From the NCBI RefSeq assembly GCF_900129315.1, contig NZ_FQUS01000001.1:62001-126000 (forward strand): 64,000 bases of DNA, given 5' to 3'. This document shows, one piece after another, positions 29,034-37,618 of this stretch (positions are counted from its first letter, which is position 1; the number at the start of each line of letters is the position of its first letter). Position numbers and translations under genes: made by a program. The DNA is from Fodinibius roseus (GTDB lineage: Bacteria; Bacteroidota; Rhodothermia; Balneolales; Balneolaceae). A model generated the notes under the pieces. It saw only the letters and a program-made list of their open reading frames with translations. It was not told where the DNA came from and did not search any database.

Positions 29034-30026
29034 ATGGGTACATCAGCGTCTATGAGTAATTCCAATCCCAAAGTATCCATCATAGTACCGGCATATAATG
29101 CTGAAGATTATATTGGTGAGACCATTCAGTCCGTGTTAGAACAGTCCTATGAGAACTGGGAATTGTTGCTGGTGGACGATGGAAGTACAGACCGTACGAA
29201 AGAGGTTATACAAAAATATCTGAATGATCCAAGGATAAAATACTTCTATAAAAAAAATGGAGGCCAGGGTAGCGCCCGGAATCTCGGAATCAAAAAGGCC
29301 GGGGGGGAATACCTGGCCTTTTTGGATGCCGATGATCTCTGGGATGTCGACAAACTCAAGACACAGGTAAAAGTGTTATCGGAGAAAAAGGATATTGTTC
29401 TGGTTTTCTCCAGGCTCCGGCGTATTGACCACAAGGGTAACTATTTGAATCGTGATCTTGGCAGCGGCACCGGAGTGTACCGGGGATTCCGGGCCTTGTT
29501 TTTACTGGCGGCCGGGACGATAACCATTCCGAATTCATCCGTTATAGCAACCAGGGAGGATGTTGTCAGGGTCGGATGTTACAGTGAGAAGGATGAAGTT
29601 AGAAATATGGAGGACTATGACCTGTGGTTCAGAATGTTAATGGCGGGCTGCCGGTTTTACGGGATAGGGGAGACGAAGGGGGCATACAGGATACATGAGG
29701 GTCAAAGCACCTATTCCAGTCCCGGTGCGAGTCTTAAATTAATAGCGCATCTGGAAAATATGTGCGAGGAATATCCGGAGAAAAGCAGGTATTTTAAGTA
29801 TCTTATTATACGCAGGTTATCCTCGTACTTCAGACTCCACGGTAAAACAGCAGAGGCAGGGGACACGTGTATAGCGACCTATCTATCAAGTTCTTGCATT
29901 AAGACACACTGGGTTGAACGATATTTCATCAGGATGATTGGTCTGACCCGATATCTGAGGTTACGAGGTCTTTTGATCAGAAGATTCAGGCGGTTTAAAC
30001 ATTTTGTGGCATCGATTAACAGTTGA
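29034..30026 (+). CDS. Glycosyltransferase family 2
   Basis: A 330-residue GT-A glycosyltransferase. The N-terminal motif VSIIVPAYNAEDYIGETI is followed by WELLLVDDGSTD and FLDADDLWD, the nucleotide and metal-binding segments. There is no long membrane region, so it acts at the inner face of the membrane on lipid-linked sugars. The donor is unknown. An ATG six codons later is an alternative start. It follows a gap and precedes the next sigma-54-like unit. Confidence 0.9.
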   Translation: MGTSASMSNSNPKVSIIVPAYNAEDYIGETIQSVLEQSYENWELLLVDDGSTDRTKEVIQKYLNDPRIKYFYKKNGGQGSARNLGIKKAGGEYLAFLDADDLWDVDKLKTQVKVLSEKKDIVLVFSRLRRIDHKGNYLNRDLGSGTGVYRGFRALFLLAAGTITIPNSSVIATREDVVRVGCYSEKDEVRNMEDYDLWFRMLMAGCRFYGIGETKGAYRIHEGQSTYSSPGASLKLIAHLENMCEEYPEKSRYFKYLIIRRLSSYFRLHGKTAEAGDTCIATYLSSSCIKTHWVERYFIRMIGLTRYLRLRGLLIRRFRRFKHFVASINS

Positions 30027-30246
30027 TACCCGGCCTGTTTCTATTATATCCCATCGATAATGTGTTCTCATGAATCCCGTGACCCAGAAGTAAATGAGGT
30101 CACTTTACCTGTTGAGTCGCATCGAAACTGCCAGCACTTCCAAAGCACAGCTTTATCTTTGGCCGGGGGATTCCATTCATATAAAAAAAATATTCCACAC
30201 CCGCTTTTATCCGTTGGTGTGTGAGGTAAGAAATCCCAGACAGCCC

Positions 30247-30261
30247 GAGTAATAATTACTC
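30247..30261. promoter_or_regulatory. Palindromic enhancer-like site
   Basis: GAGTAATAATTACTC is two inverted GAGTAA half-sites separated by three bases. It ends 97 bases upstream of the sigma-54-like promoter at 30359. It is the same pattern as the sites at 52593 and 59494. Confidence 0.7.
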
Positions 30262-30358
30262 AATAATCTATCAAAATACTGGAGTAGCAGGATATACAGT
30301 ACCTTCCAACAGGCATGGCAGACGGCTTAAAGTAGGTTTTGGGTGGTCAATATTGAAT

Positions 30359-30376
30359 TGGCACGTTTTTTGAATT
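30359..30376 (+). promoter_or_regulatory. Sigma-54-like promoter before the epimerase operon
   Basis: TGGCACGTTTTTTGAATT: GG at 30360-30361 and GA at 30372-30373 are ten bases apart. The -24 block TTGGCAC is perfect, the -12 block has TTGA instead of TTGC. It is about 185 bases from the preferred start at 30561. Confidence 0.6.
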
Positions 30377-30560
30377 AAAACAACTGTGCTAATCGAACAA
30401 GTTGGTTAGTTTCAAATAATGACAATAAATGATTGGCTTTAGTATCTGACAGGTAAGATTCATTTGTCCCTTTATGTTGTTTTTACGGGGATGAATTTAC
30501 TACATGGAAAGATTACTTTGGCTGATAAATTATAACAGAGAGTATAAAATACATATTCAT

Positions 30561-31586
30561 ATGAAAGTTTTAGTAACGGGTACAGACGGGTATATCGGTT
30601 CAGTTCTTGGTCCCTATCTCATACAAAAAGGACATGACATAACAGGGCTTGATACGGGATTTTACCGGGCCGGGTGGCTTTTTAACAATGGCGAAACAGT
30701 ATATCCCTCCTACATCCACAAGGATCTTAGAAATATCAGCCTTGAGGACCTGGAGGGGTTCGACGCTGTAGTCCATCTTGCCGAACTATCAAACGATCCT
30801 TTGGGCAAGCTAAATCCCGAGATCACCTATAAAATAAATCACAAAGGGAGCGTAAACATTGCCAACCTGTGTAAACAGGCAGGAATCGAGCGATTCATAT
30901 ATGCTTCCTCATGCAGCGTGTATGGTACCGGGAATAGTGAGTACAAAACCGAGCAGTCAGAACTAAATCCGCAAACAGCGTACGCTGAATGTAAAACCAG
31001 GGTTGAACGTGATGTATCGAAACTGGCTGATGAGCATTTTTCACCGACCTTTCTGAGAAATGCTACGGCCTATGGAGCTTCTCCCCGTATGCGGTTTGAT
31101 ATCGTACTTAACAATTTGTCCGGCCTTGCATGGACCACAGGTGTTATCGAGATGATCAGCGATGGTATGCCATGGAGACCGCTTGTCCATGTAAAAGATA
31201 TCAGCAAAGCTATTGGGTGCGCCCTCGAGGCTCCGAAAGAAACGGTGCACAAGCAGATATTCAATGTGGGAGATACCGAAGAAAATTTCAGAGTGCGGGA
31301 GATTGCCGAGATCGTCGGTAGAGCATTCCCGGGGTGTAAAACTACCTTTGGTGATAGCGGTGGAGATAACCGGAGCTATCGTGTATCTTTTGATAAAATC
31401 AATAGCAATTTGCCGGGTTTTTCCTGCGAATATACCGCAGAGAGGGGAGCCGCCGAGCTCTACGAGATCTTCAAGAAGATTGACATGGACGAAGAGATCT
31501 TTAATGCGAATCCATATACCCGGCTTAAGCAGCTCAAACATTTATTGGAAACACAGCAGCTGACCAAGGATCTCTATTGGGTATAG
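30561..31586 (+). CDS. NAD-dependent epimerase/dehydratase (SDR family)
   Basis: A 341-residue extended short-chain dehydrogenase acting on a nucleotide sugar. Seen: VLVTGTDGYIGSVL (cofactor site), SSCSVYG, and YAECK (YxxxK). The family includes 4,6-dehydratases, epimerases and reductases; no CDP-glucose dehydratase signature is clear, so the substrate is open. Because a cytidylyltransferase gene lies downstream, a role on CDP-sugars is possible. ATG at 30561 chosen because the Rossmann strand starts there. An upstream ATG at 30504 exists. Confidence 0.85.
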   Translation: MKVLVTGTDGYIGSVLGPYLIQKGHDITGLDTGFYRAGWLFNNGETVYPSYIHKDLRNISLEDLEGFDAVVHLAELSNDPLGKLNPEITYKINHKGSVNIANLCKQAGIERFIYASSCSVYGTGNSEYKTEQSELNPQTAYAECKTRVERDVSKLADEHFSPTFLRNATAYGASPRMRFDIVLNNLSGLAWTTGVIEMISDGMPWRPLVHVKDISKAIGCALEAPKETVHKQIFNVGDTEENFRVREIAEIVGRAFPGCKTTFGDSGGDNRSYRVSFDKINSNLPGFSCEYTAERGAAELYEIFKKIDMDEEIFNANPYTRLKQLKHLLETQQLTKDLYWV

Positions 31587-31765
31587 TTAATTTAAAATTC
31601 AAAAGATGCATTTCCCTGAACCCCGGGATGAAATAATTACAGAACCGGGGGAAGGGTATTTTACCGCTTTTCCGCTCCCAAGAACGCTGCAGCATTGATA
31701 TATTCAAAGTCTCGGGAGGGTTTTGAATATTTACTTCATAAACAAACGTTGACTAAACGGATTTC

Positions 31766-33043
31766 TTGAAACAGGAAGAGAGCTTACTTGGATTAATAAA
31801 AGAATTATACCCGATCTGCAGAAGCATTACAGGCAATGGAGTACGAAAATCCCTGCAAATTGTACAAAACTACATTCCTGTTCAAATACAGGAACTTCCG
31901 ACAGGCACTCAGGTCTTTGACTGGACCATACCAAAAGAGTGGAATATCAAAGACGCATGGATTAAAAATTCCAACGGAGAGAAAGTGGTCGATTTTGATG
32001 ATTCAAACCTGCATGTGCTGAATTATAGTATCCCGGTCGACCAGGTAGTATCGCTTGATGAGCTAAAGAACCATCTTTATACGCTTCCCGATCAACCTGA
32101 CCTGATCCCGTATAGAACCTCGTATTACAAGGAGGACTGGGGATTCTGTCTATCCCATCATCAGCTGATGAAGTTGGAGGAAGGCGATTATCATGTTTAC
32201 ATAGACGCTGCGCTGGAAGAGGGCAGCATGACGCATGGGGAGCTGTTCATCAAGGGAAAGACGCCGGATGAAGTGATCATATCGTGTCATATCTGTCACC
32301 CTTCCCTGTGTAATGATAATTTATCAGGTATATCCGTGGCTGTGCATTTAGCGCAACAGCTGTTACAAGAAGATCTCCGATATTCTTACCGCTTCCTGTT
32401 TATTCCCGGTACTATCGGTTCTATTGCCTGGCTGGCCCGGAATGAGGATAAAACCCAACATATAAAATACGGGCTCGTTTTATCCTGTGTTGGCGACGCC
32501 GGTCCGATCACCTATAAAAAAAGTCGACAGGGCAAAGCTGAAGTCGACCGCATTGTTGAACAGGTATTGGCCGAGTCGGCGGAAAGCTACGAGGTGCGGG
32601 ATTTTACGCCTTATGGCTATGACGAGCGTCAATATTGCTCGCCGGCATTTGACCTGCCGGTTGGCTGTTTTATGCGAACTCCGTTCGGGGAATTTCCGGA
32701 GTATCATACTTCTGCCGATAATCTTGAGCTGATGGAGCCTGAAGCGCTTGCGGACTCTTTGTCAAAATTAAGGCGTATCGCAGAGGTCATAGAAAACAAC
32801 GGGACGTATTTAAATTTGAATCCCAAATGTGAACCGAACCTGGGGAAACGAGGACTGTACAAACTGACAGGGGGCGATACAGAGAGCGAAGTCAACCAGC
32901 TGGCCATCCTCTGGGTACTCAACCTTTCTGATGGGAACCACAGCTTGTTGGATATCGCTGAAAGAGCCGGGATGAGTTTTCAGGCCATCAGGCAGGCGGC
33001 CGATGCTCTTATAGAGGTCGATCTTCTTGAAGAGGTTCGTTGA
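31766..33043 (+). CDS. DUF4910-type aminopeptidase-like protein
   Basis: A 425-residue protein of the aminopeptidase-like (M28-related) family often found in polysaccharide loci. Residues 1-330 hold the zinc-hydrolase-like fold with IISCHICHPSLCNDNLSG (near residue 175) as its metal-site segment. The last 80 residues look like a winged helix (LLDIAERAGMSFQAIRQAADALIEVDLL). The start is TTG at 31766. It has no signal peptide, so it is cytoplasmic. Its reaction is unknown; trimming or deacylation of a sugar intermediate is possible. A perfect terminator follows. Confidence 0.8.
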   Translation: MKQEESLLGLIKELYPICRSITGNGVRKSLQIVQNYIPVQIQELPTGTQVFDWTIPKEWNIKDAWIKNSNGEKVVDFDDSNLHVLNYSIPVDQVVSLDELKNHLYTLPDQPDLIPYRTSYYKEDWGFCLSHHQLMKLEEGDYHVYIDAALEEGSMTHGELFIKGKTPDEVIISCHICHPSLCNDNLSGISVAVHLAQQLLQEDLRYSYRFLFIPGTIGSIAWLARNEDKTQHIKYGLVLSCVGDAGPITYKKSRQGKAEVDRIVEQVLAESAESYEVRDFTPYGYDERQYCSPAFDLPVGCFMRTPFGEFPEYHTSADNLELMEPEALADSLSKLRRIAEVIENNGTYLNLNPKCEPNLGKRGLYKLTGGDTESEVNQLAILWVLNLSDGNHSLLDIAERAGMSFQAIRQAADALIEVDLLEEVR

Positions 33044-33050
33044 CATAAAA

Positions 33051-33084
33051 AAGGGATTCAAAGCGTGGTCTTTGAATCCCTTTA
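33051..33084. terminator. Bidirectional terminator between convergent genes
   Basis: AAAGGGATTCAAAG (33051-33064) and CTTTGAATCCCTTT (33071-33084) are perfect 14-base arms around a 6-base loop, with A-rich and T-rich flanks. It closes the plus-strand aminopeptidase-like gene and the minus-strand lipoprotein gene. Confidence 0.95.
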
Positions 33085-33125
33085 GATATTTGGTATCCCT
33101 GGTTATGGACGGATTATTCAGCTAT

Positions 33126-34292
33126 TTAATCGGCATTCGGGTTAAAACCGTTTACTACCGCATGAGCAATAAAGTAGATGTCCCCGGATAACCCCTCTAT
33201 TTCATAGGTGTATTCCGTGATATCATTGTGGTTTTCCTGGTTTCCATACTGTCCCGGGGCCACCGTAAAGTTGCCGCTGCCTTTATTTGAAGCATAGGGA
33301 TCACTGCCGGCATAAAGATGGGTTTCGGAAAGCGTATACAGATTCCCGGTAAATCCTGTCTCGGTCATCTTATAGGTGACGGTGAGAGTTCCGTTCGAGT
33401 AATTTACGATAAGTTCACCAACACGCGTGCCTTTGTTCAGATCACACTGTCCAGCACCGGCATAAATGTCATACGTAAGATCTCCACTCGGATCGGATAA
33501 TGTACCGTTTGTCCACCCCCATCTGTTAAAAGAGACACCCGGTATGATTGTCTCGTCGAAACAGGACGAGGAGGTATTGTCCACTACTGTTTGACCATTC
33601 GCTGTTGTGGTTTTGACGGCAAATGCAGTTTCATCAGCGGTAATGATCGTTTGACCGTCATTTTCGATAACGGTTACTCCCTGTCCACTGTTCTTCTTTT
33701 TATTTTTAGCAGAGGCAAGATCGGTTTCTACCCGGCTTACGATATCCTTTACTTTTTGGACATCAAAAAGAGGCGTTCCATCCTTATATACGCGTGGATC
33801 AATTTCATCATACCCGGAGATCTTATCCACATCAAATGGCGGACTATCGATAAGCGACCAGATAATGACCTGTATTTCCTTTGCGGTTAGCTCCGGGTCA
33901 CTGGCTCTGAGATCGTCTTTAATGCTCATGAAATAGTTTAACTTTTTCCATGATTCGTGACCAGCTGTAGAATAAAGTCTGGCTCCGTTTTGGATACCAA
34001 AGGCTTCTTCCTCATTCCATTCGATACACCAGGCCTCTCTCTCAACGCCGTCATTCAGCCGAACGGTCAGGAAACTATCCTGGTTGTCTTTTTTCTTTAT
34101 TTCCATACTTTCGATTTCTGCACCAGTGATAGGAGTAACTTCTTTTATTTGCTCGAAGCTTTCTTCGATACCGGTATCAGTGCTGGGAGCATTACATGCC
34201 GAGATAGCAAATAGAATCCCCATCAGTATAGTTGTAATTGCTAACGTACTATTTTTAAACATGATAGTATTATTGTATTTATTGGCTGCCAT
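33126..34292 (-). CDS. Surface lipoprotein with Cys...Gln thioester-like domain
   Basis: A 388-residue putative lipoprotein. The signal ends AISAC (Cys33). The N-terminal domain (about 60-150) holds EAWCI (Cys89), ARLYST, WKKLNY and EIQVIIWSL (Gln141). This pattern resembles thioester-forming domains, in which a Cys and a Gln side chain bond. The C-terminal half has SFNRWGWTNG, an AGAGQCDLNKGTRVG segment and VTYKM/HLYAG strands, a beta-rich domain. It is a paralog of the lipoprotein at 52840. It reads divergently from the methyltransferase operon, behind a sigma-54-like promoter at 34331-34346. An ATG ten codons in (MFKNS) is an alternative start. Confidence 0.8.
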   Translation of the reverse strand: MAANKYNNTIMFKNSTLAITTILMGILFAISACNAPSTDTGIEESFEQIKEVTPITGAEIESMEIKKKDNQDSFLTVRLNDGVEREAWCIEWNEEEAFGIQNGARLYSTAGHESWKKLNYFMSIKDDLRASDPELTAKEIQVIIWSLIDSPPFDVDKISGYDEIDPRVYKDGTPLFDVQKVKDIVSRVETDLASAKNKKKNSGQGVTVIENDGQTIITADETAFAVKTTTANGQTVVDNTSSSCFDETIIPGVSFNRWGWTNGTLSDPSGDLTYDIYAGAGQCDLNKGTRVGELIVNYSNGTLTVTYKMTETGFTGNLYTLSETHLYAGSDPYASNKGSGNFTVAPGQYGNQENHNDITEYTYEIEGLSGDIYFIAHAVVNGFNPNAD

Positions 34293-34330
34293 ATAGATAG
34301 CCTGTTATTATTAGAAGTACCCATACAAGG

Positions 34331-34346
34331 TCAAAAAGTGTGCCAC
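34331..34346 (-). promoter_or_regulatory. Sigma-54-like promoter before the minus-strand lipoprotein
   Basis: On the minus strand, GGTGGCACACTTTTTGACC has GG then ten bases then GA, like the site at 30359. The expected start is near 34320, about 28 bases before the lipoprotein ATG at 34292. This gives a short leader with an AACAGG ribosome site. Confidence 0.6.
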
Positions 34347-34610
34347 CTATTAACCCGTCAGTTGAAACATCCTGTGCAGCTTAGAAATAGCCTTTTTTTT
34401 ATCTCTCCTATACATATTGGGCGATTTTTACGCACGGCTAAAGCTATTTACACAGTTAAAACAAATAGCCTTTGTATGTCGAACGCCGAAGTTCAGGGGA
34501 GCTCCACCAACCGAATGACACCTTTTTGTGATCGTTCTTTAAATAAAACATCAATATTTAAACGGCTGGACTTGTCATACCGCTTCGCTGAATCCGGGGA
34601 CAGCATGGTT

Positions 34611-34625
34611 GAGTAATTCTTTCAT
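34611..34625. promoter_or_regulatory. Degenerate palindromic enhancer-like site
   Basis: GAGTAATTCTTTCAT keeps one perfect half-site (GAGTAA), while the second half (TTTCAT) matches TTACTC only weakly. It ends 149 bases upstream of the promoter at 34775, the same distance as in the 52593/52760 and 59494/59657 pairs. Confidence 0.5.
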
Positions 34626-34774
34626 AGTTGAACCTGAAAAATTACCCGTTCCCCTTGTTATATTTTTACTACAATTTCCTCTCGTTCTTTTCTTACAAAT
34701 ATAAATGCCCTCCATGCTCTTTTCGGGTGTATTTGAACGATAGGATCTACTAATCTTCAGCCCACATATCAAAT

Positions 34775-34790
34775 TGGCATAACTATTGTA
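34775..34790 (+). promoter_or_regulatory. Sigma-54-like promoter before the methyltransferase operon
   Basis: TTGGCATAACTATTGTATT: GG at 34776-34777 and GT at 34788-34789, ten bases apart. It shares extended sequence with the sites at 52760 and 59657, including the TATT after the -12 block. Start expected near 34801, leader about 83 bases. Confidence 0.75.
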
Positions 34791-34883
34791 TTCAATAGAA
34801 TGGATGCAGGACGCGATTCAACCGAATAGGATGGTTGGCAGCAGGGGGCATCCGGTTCAAAACGAAGTAAGTTTATTGATGAC

Positions 34884-36137
34884 ATGATGGATGAATCAAC
34901 AACTACCAATAATAATAAATGTCTTAATTGTTCAAGTTCACTCGAGAATACCTTTGTGGATTTAGGGACATCACCCCTGTGCGAGGAGTTTGTAAAACCG
35001 GAGAATATTAACAACGGTCAACAATTCTACCCGTTGCATGCCTATGTATGCGATGAGTGCTTTTTGGTGCAAGTGGGAGAGTATGTAAGCCCCCGGGAAA
35101 TTTATTCGGATTATTATTATTTCTCATCCTATTCTGATTCATGGTTAGCACATGCGAAGGAATATGTTGAAATGATGAGGGACAACTATGGGATTAACCA
35201 GGAGAGCTTTGTCGTTGAAATAGCCAGTAATGACGGTTACCTGTTGCAATATTTCAAAAAGGAAGGAATTCCGATTCTTGGTGTGGAACCCTCGGACAAT
35301 GTAGCAAAGGTGTCTATTGAGAAGGGGATTCCCACCGAGCAGCTGTTTTTTGGTAAAGAAACGGCCAGTGAGCTTCAAAAGAAATACAAGTCAGCGGATT
35401 TGATACTGGGTAACAATATTTTGGCTCATGTTCCCGAAATCAATGACTTTATCGAGGGACTGGATATGCTGTTGGGTAATAAAGGAATTATGACGTTCGA
35501 GTTCCCGCACCTGCTTCAGCTCATTGAGAATAATCAGTTTGATACGATTTACCACGAGCATTTTTTCTACTTCTCACTTATTACCATAGCGTCGATTTTT
35601 AAAAAGCACGGAATGAAAATTTTTGACGTACAGGAATTGAGTACGCATGGGGGATCTGTAAGAATTTTTGTGACGCGGGAATCTAACCAGGATTATCAAG
35701 TGAGTGATAAGGTTGCAAAGATGGTCTCGATTGAAAAGGAGAAAGGGTTTCTCGACATAGATTTTTATAGAGGATTTGATGAACGTGTACGGCAGACAAA
35801 AACGGATCTATTGGAATTGTTGATCGATTTAAAAAAACAAGACAAGACCATAGTGGGTTACGGGGCTCCCGGTAAAGGCAATACGCTGCTGAATTATTGT
35901 GGCATCAGGAGAGATTTTATCGATTATACGGTTGATCGAAACCCCAATAAACAGGGGTATTATCTGCCGGGTTCCCTGATTCCGATTTTTCATCCCGACA
36001 AGATCAGGGAGACAAAACCGGATTTTGTTTTTATTCTTCCCTGGAATCTGAAGGATGAAATTATGCAGCAAATAAAGTATGTGCGTGACTGGGGAGGTAA
36101 ATTTATTGTACCTATTCCCGCACCTGTTATTATTTAA
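34884..36137 (+). CDS. Sugar C-methyltransferase (class I SAM-dependent, zinc-finger type)
   Basis: A 417-residue methyltransferase of the type that C-methylates nucleotide sugars (TylCIII/NovU-like layout). Near the N-terminus CLNCSSS and CDECFLVQVG form a zinc-binding four-Cys module. The SAM site is VVEIASNDGYLLQYF near residue 112. A DTIYHEHFFYFSL segment holds the conserved His pair. A C-terminal domain has VGYGAPGKGNTLLNY, typical of this family. It heads a long plus-strand operon that continues to about 47640, and the next gene starts 18 bases later. Confidence 0.88.
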   Translation: MMDESTTTNNNKCLNCSSSLENTFVDLGTSPLCEEFVKPENINNGQQFYPLHAYVCDECFLVQVGEYVSPREIYSDYYYFSSYSDSWLAHAKEYVEMMRDNYGINQESFVVEIASNDGYLLQYFKKEGIPILGVEPSDNVAKVSIEKGIPTEQLFFGKETASELQKKYKSADLILGNNILAHVPEINDFIEGLDMLLGNKGIMTFEFPHLLQLIENNQFDTIYHEHFFYFSLITIASIFKKHGMKIFDVQELSTHGGSVRIFVTRESNQDYQVSDKVAKMVSIEKEKGFLDIDFYRGFDERVRQTKTDLLELLIDLKKQDKTIVGYGAPGKGNTLLNYCGIRRDFIDYTVDRNPNKQGYYLPGSLIPIFHPDKIRETKPDFVFILPWNLKDEIMQQIKYVRDWGGKFIVPIPAPVII

Positions 36138-36155
36138 TTAAAAATCAGCAAAGAT

Positions 36156-36971
36156 ATGAAAGTTGTACTGTTTTGTGGCGGCTTGGGCATGCGGATGCGA
36201 GATTACTCTGAAAAAGTACCCAAACCGATGGTAAAGCTGGGTTACCGTCCCTTGCTTTGGAATGTAATGAAGTATTATGCTCATTTTGGACATAAAGATT
36301 TTATTCTTTGTCTGGGGTATAAAGGAGATTATATAAAACGATATTTTGTTGAGTATGAGGAGTACACCTCCAATGATTTTATACTTAATGACGGGGGAAG
36401 AGAAGTTAAATTGCTGAACAGTGATCTGGATGACTGGAACATTACCTTTGTCGATACGGGAATGACCTCAAGTGTGGGGGAACGACTCATGAAAGTACGT
36501 CCCTATCTCGAAGGTGAGGATATGTTTCTGGCAAATTACGCAGACGGTTTATCTGATCTGCCGCTTGATAAGATGATCGACAATTTTAAAAGCATCGACA
36601 AGATTGGCAGTTTCCTGGCTTATCAGCCTACCCAGAGCTTTCATGTGGTCGACTTGGAAGACGACGGTGAAGTGAACGGTATAAGTCCCATTTCACAGTC
36701 AGGACTATGGATCAATGCCGGGTACTTTATTTTTAAGCAGGAGATTTTTGACTACATGAAAGAGGGAGAGGATTTGGTCGTTGAGCCCTTTCAGCGGCTT
36801 ATCCGGCTTAATCAGCTGTACGGGTATAAATATGATGGCTTTTGGGCCGCCATGGATACGTTTAAGGACAAGCAACTCCTGGATGATCTGTATGCAGAGG
36901 GGAAAACGCCCTGGAAGGTCTGGTCCGAAAATAATAGAGTAGCACAAAACGGAGTAAAGGAATTATGCTGA
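36156..36971 (+). CDS. Sugar-1-phosphate nucleotidyltransferase (glucose-1-phosphate cytidylyltransferase-like)
   Basis: A 271-residue enzyme that makes an activated nucleotide sugar, most like glucose-1-phosphate cytidylyltransferase. It has VLFCGGLGMRMR (nucleotide site), KPMVKLG, a YADGLSD metal-site segment, and the C-terminal WAAMDTFKDKQLL typical of RfbF. This implies CDP-glucose as product, but the motif differs enough that another nucleotide sugar is possible. It overlaps the PIG-L gene by 7 bases. A C-methyltransferase beside it suggests a branched or methylated CDP-sugar. Confidence 0.85.
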   Translation: MKVVLFCGGLGMRMRDYSEKVPKPMVKLGYRPLLWNVMKYYAHFGHKDFILCLGYKGDYIKRYFVEYEEYTSNDFILNDGGREVKLLNSDLDDWNITFVDTGMTSSVGERLMKVRPYLEGEDMFLANYADGLSDLPLDKMIDNFKSIDKIGSFLAYQPTQSFHVVDLEDDGEVNGISPISQSGLWINAGYFIFKQEIFDYMKEGEDLVVEPFQRLIRLNQLYGYKYDGFWAAMDTFKDKQLLDDLYAEGKTPWKVWSENNRVAQNGVKELC

Positions 36972-37618
36972 ACGCAACATTTTCGGTACCCCCGGAAAAA
37001 GGACTTTCACTATTGTTGTTAGGGGCCCATTGTGATGACATCGAAATCGGGTGCGGAGGTACGCTGCTAAAAATGATCGAAGATTACAAAATAGACCGGA
37101 TTATGTGGGTGGTCTTCAGTTCCAATGAAGTTCGAAAAAAAGAAGCTGTTACAAGTGCAGAACAATTTCTAACATCAGTATCGAATGTGGATGTACAGGT
37201 CTTTGATTACACAGATGGCTATTTGCCCTCCGTATGGAGTACGCTTAAAGATGAATTTGAGGCAATAAAAGAAAGGATTACACCGGATTTCATATTTACG
37301 CACTACCGGCACGACTGGCACCAGGATCACCGCCTTATCAATGAGCTGACATGGAATACTTTTAGGAATCATCTCATATTTGAGTATGAAATACCAAAAT
37401 ATGACGGAGACCTGGGAAAGCCGAATTTTTTTGTCCCTCTTACTGAACAGTATATAGAGCAAAAAAAGAAAATTATTGTTGAGAGCTTTCAAAGTCAGAG
37501 TGACAAACAGTGGTTTGATGAGACATTATTGACGTCAATAATGCGAATAAGAGGAGTGGAGTGTGCATCAGCATCAAAGCATGCGGAAGCATTTTACAAC
37601 CGCAAGATGGTACTATAA
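36965..37618 (+). CDS. PIG-L family deacetylase
   Basis: A 217-residue zinc-dependent N-deacetylase. The metal-binding motif LLGAHCDDIEIGCGG (AHxDD) is near residues 20-33, and HYRHDWHQDHRLINE supplies the second His-rich motif. It is cytoplasmic and probably removes an acetyl group from an amino sugar intermediate. Overlaps its neighbour upstream by 7 bases and touches the sulfotransferase start downstream (TAATG). Confidence 0.9.
   Translation: MLNATFSVPPEKGLSLLLLGAHCDDIEIGCGGTLLKMIEDYKIDRIMWVVFSSNEVRKKEAVTSAEQFLTSVSNVDVQVFDYTDGYLPSVWSTLKDEFEAIKERITPDFIFTHYRHDWHQDHRLINELTWNTFRNHLIFEYEIPKYDGDLGKPNFFVPLTEQYIEQKKKIIVESFQSQSDKQWFDETLLTSIMRIRGVECASASKHAEAFYNRKMVL

Larger units (their letters stand above)
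30027..30560. other. Regulatory gap between glycosyltransferase and epimerase
   Basis: About 530 bases with no gene that I can support. It carries the 15-base palindrome at 30247-30261 and a sigma-54-like promoter at 30359-30376. An in-frame ATG at 30504 would lengthen the following protein by 19 residues not typical of its family. Confidence 0.55.
34293..34883. other. Divergent regulatory gap
   Basis: Contains two back-to-back sigma-54-like promoters (34331-34346 minus, 34775-34790 plus) and one degenerate palindrome half-site pair at 34611-34625. No gene or terminator was seen. Confidence 0.6.

Noticed and set aside
31621-31650. CCCCGG...CCGGGG inverted repeat after the epimerase
   Set aside because: The 18-base loop is long and no T run follows; weak as a terminator.
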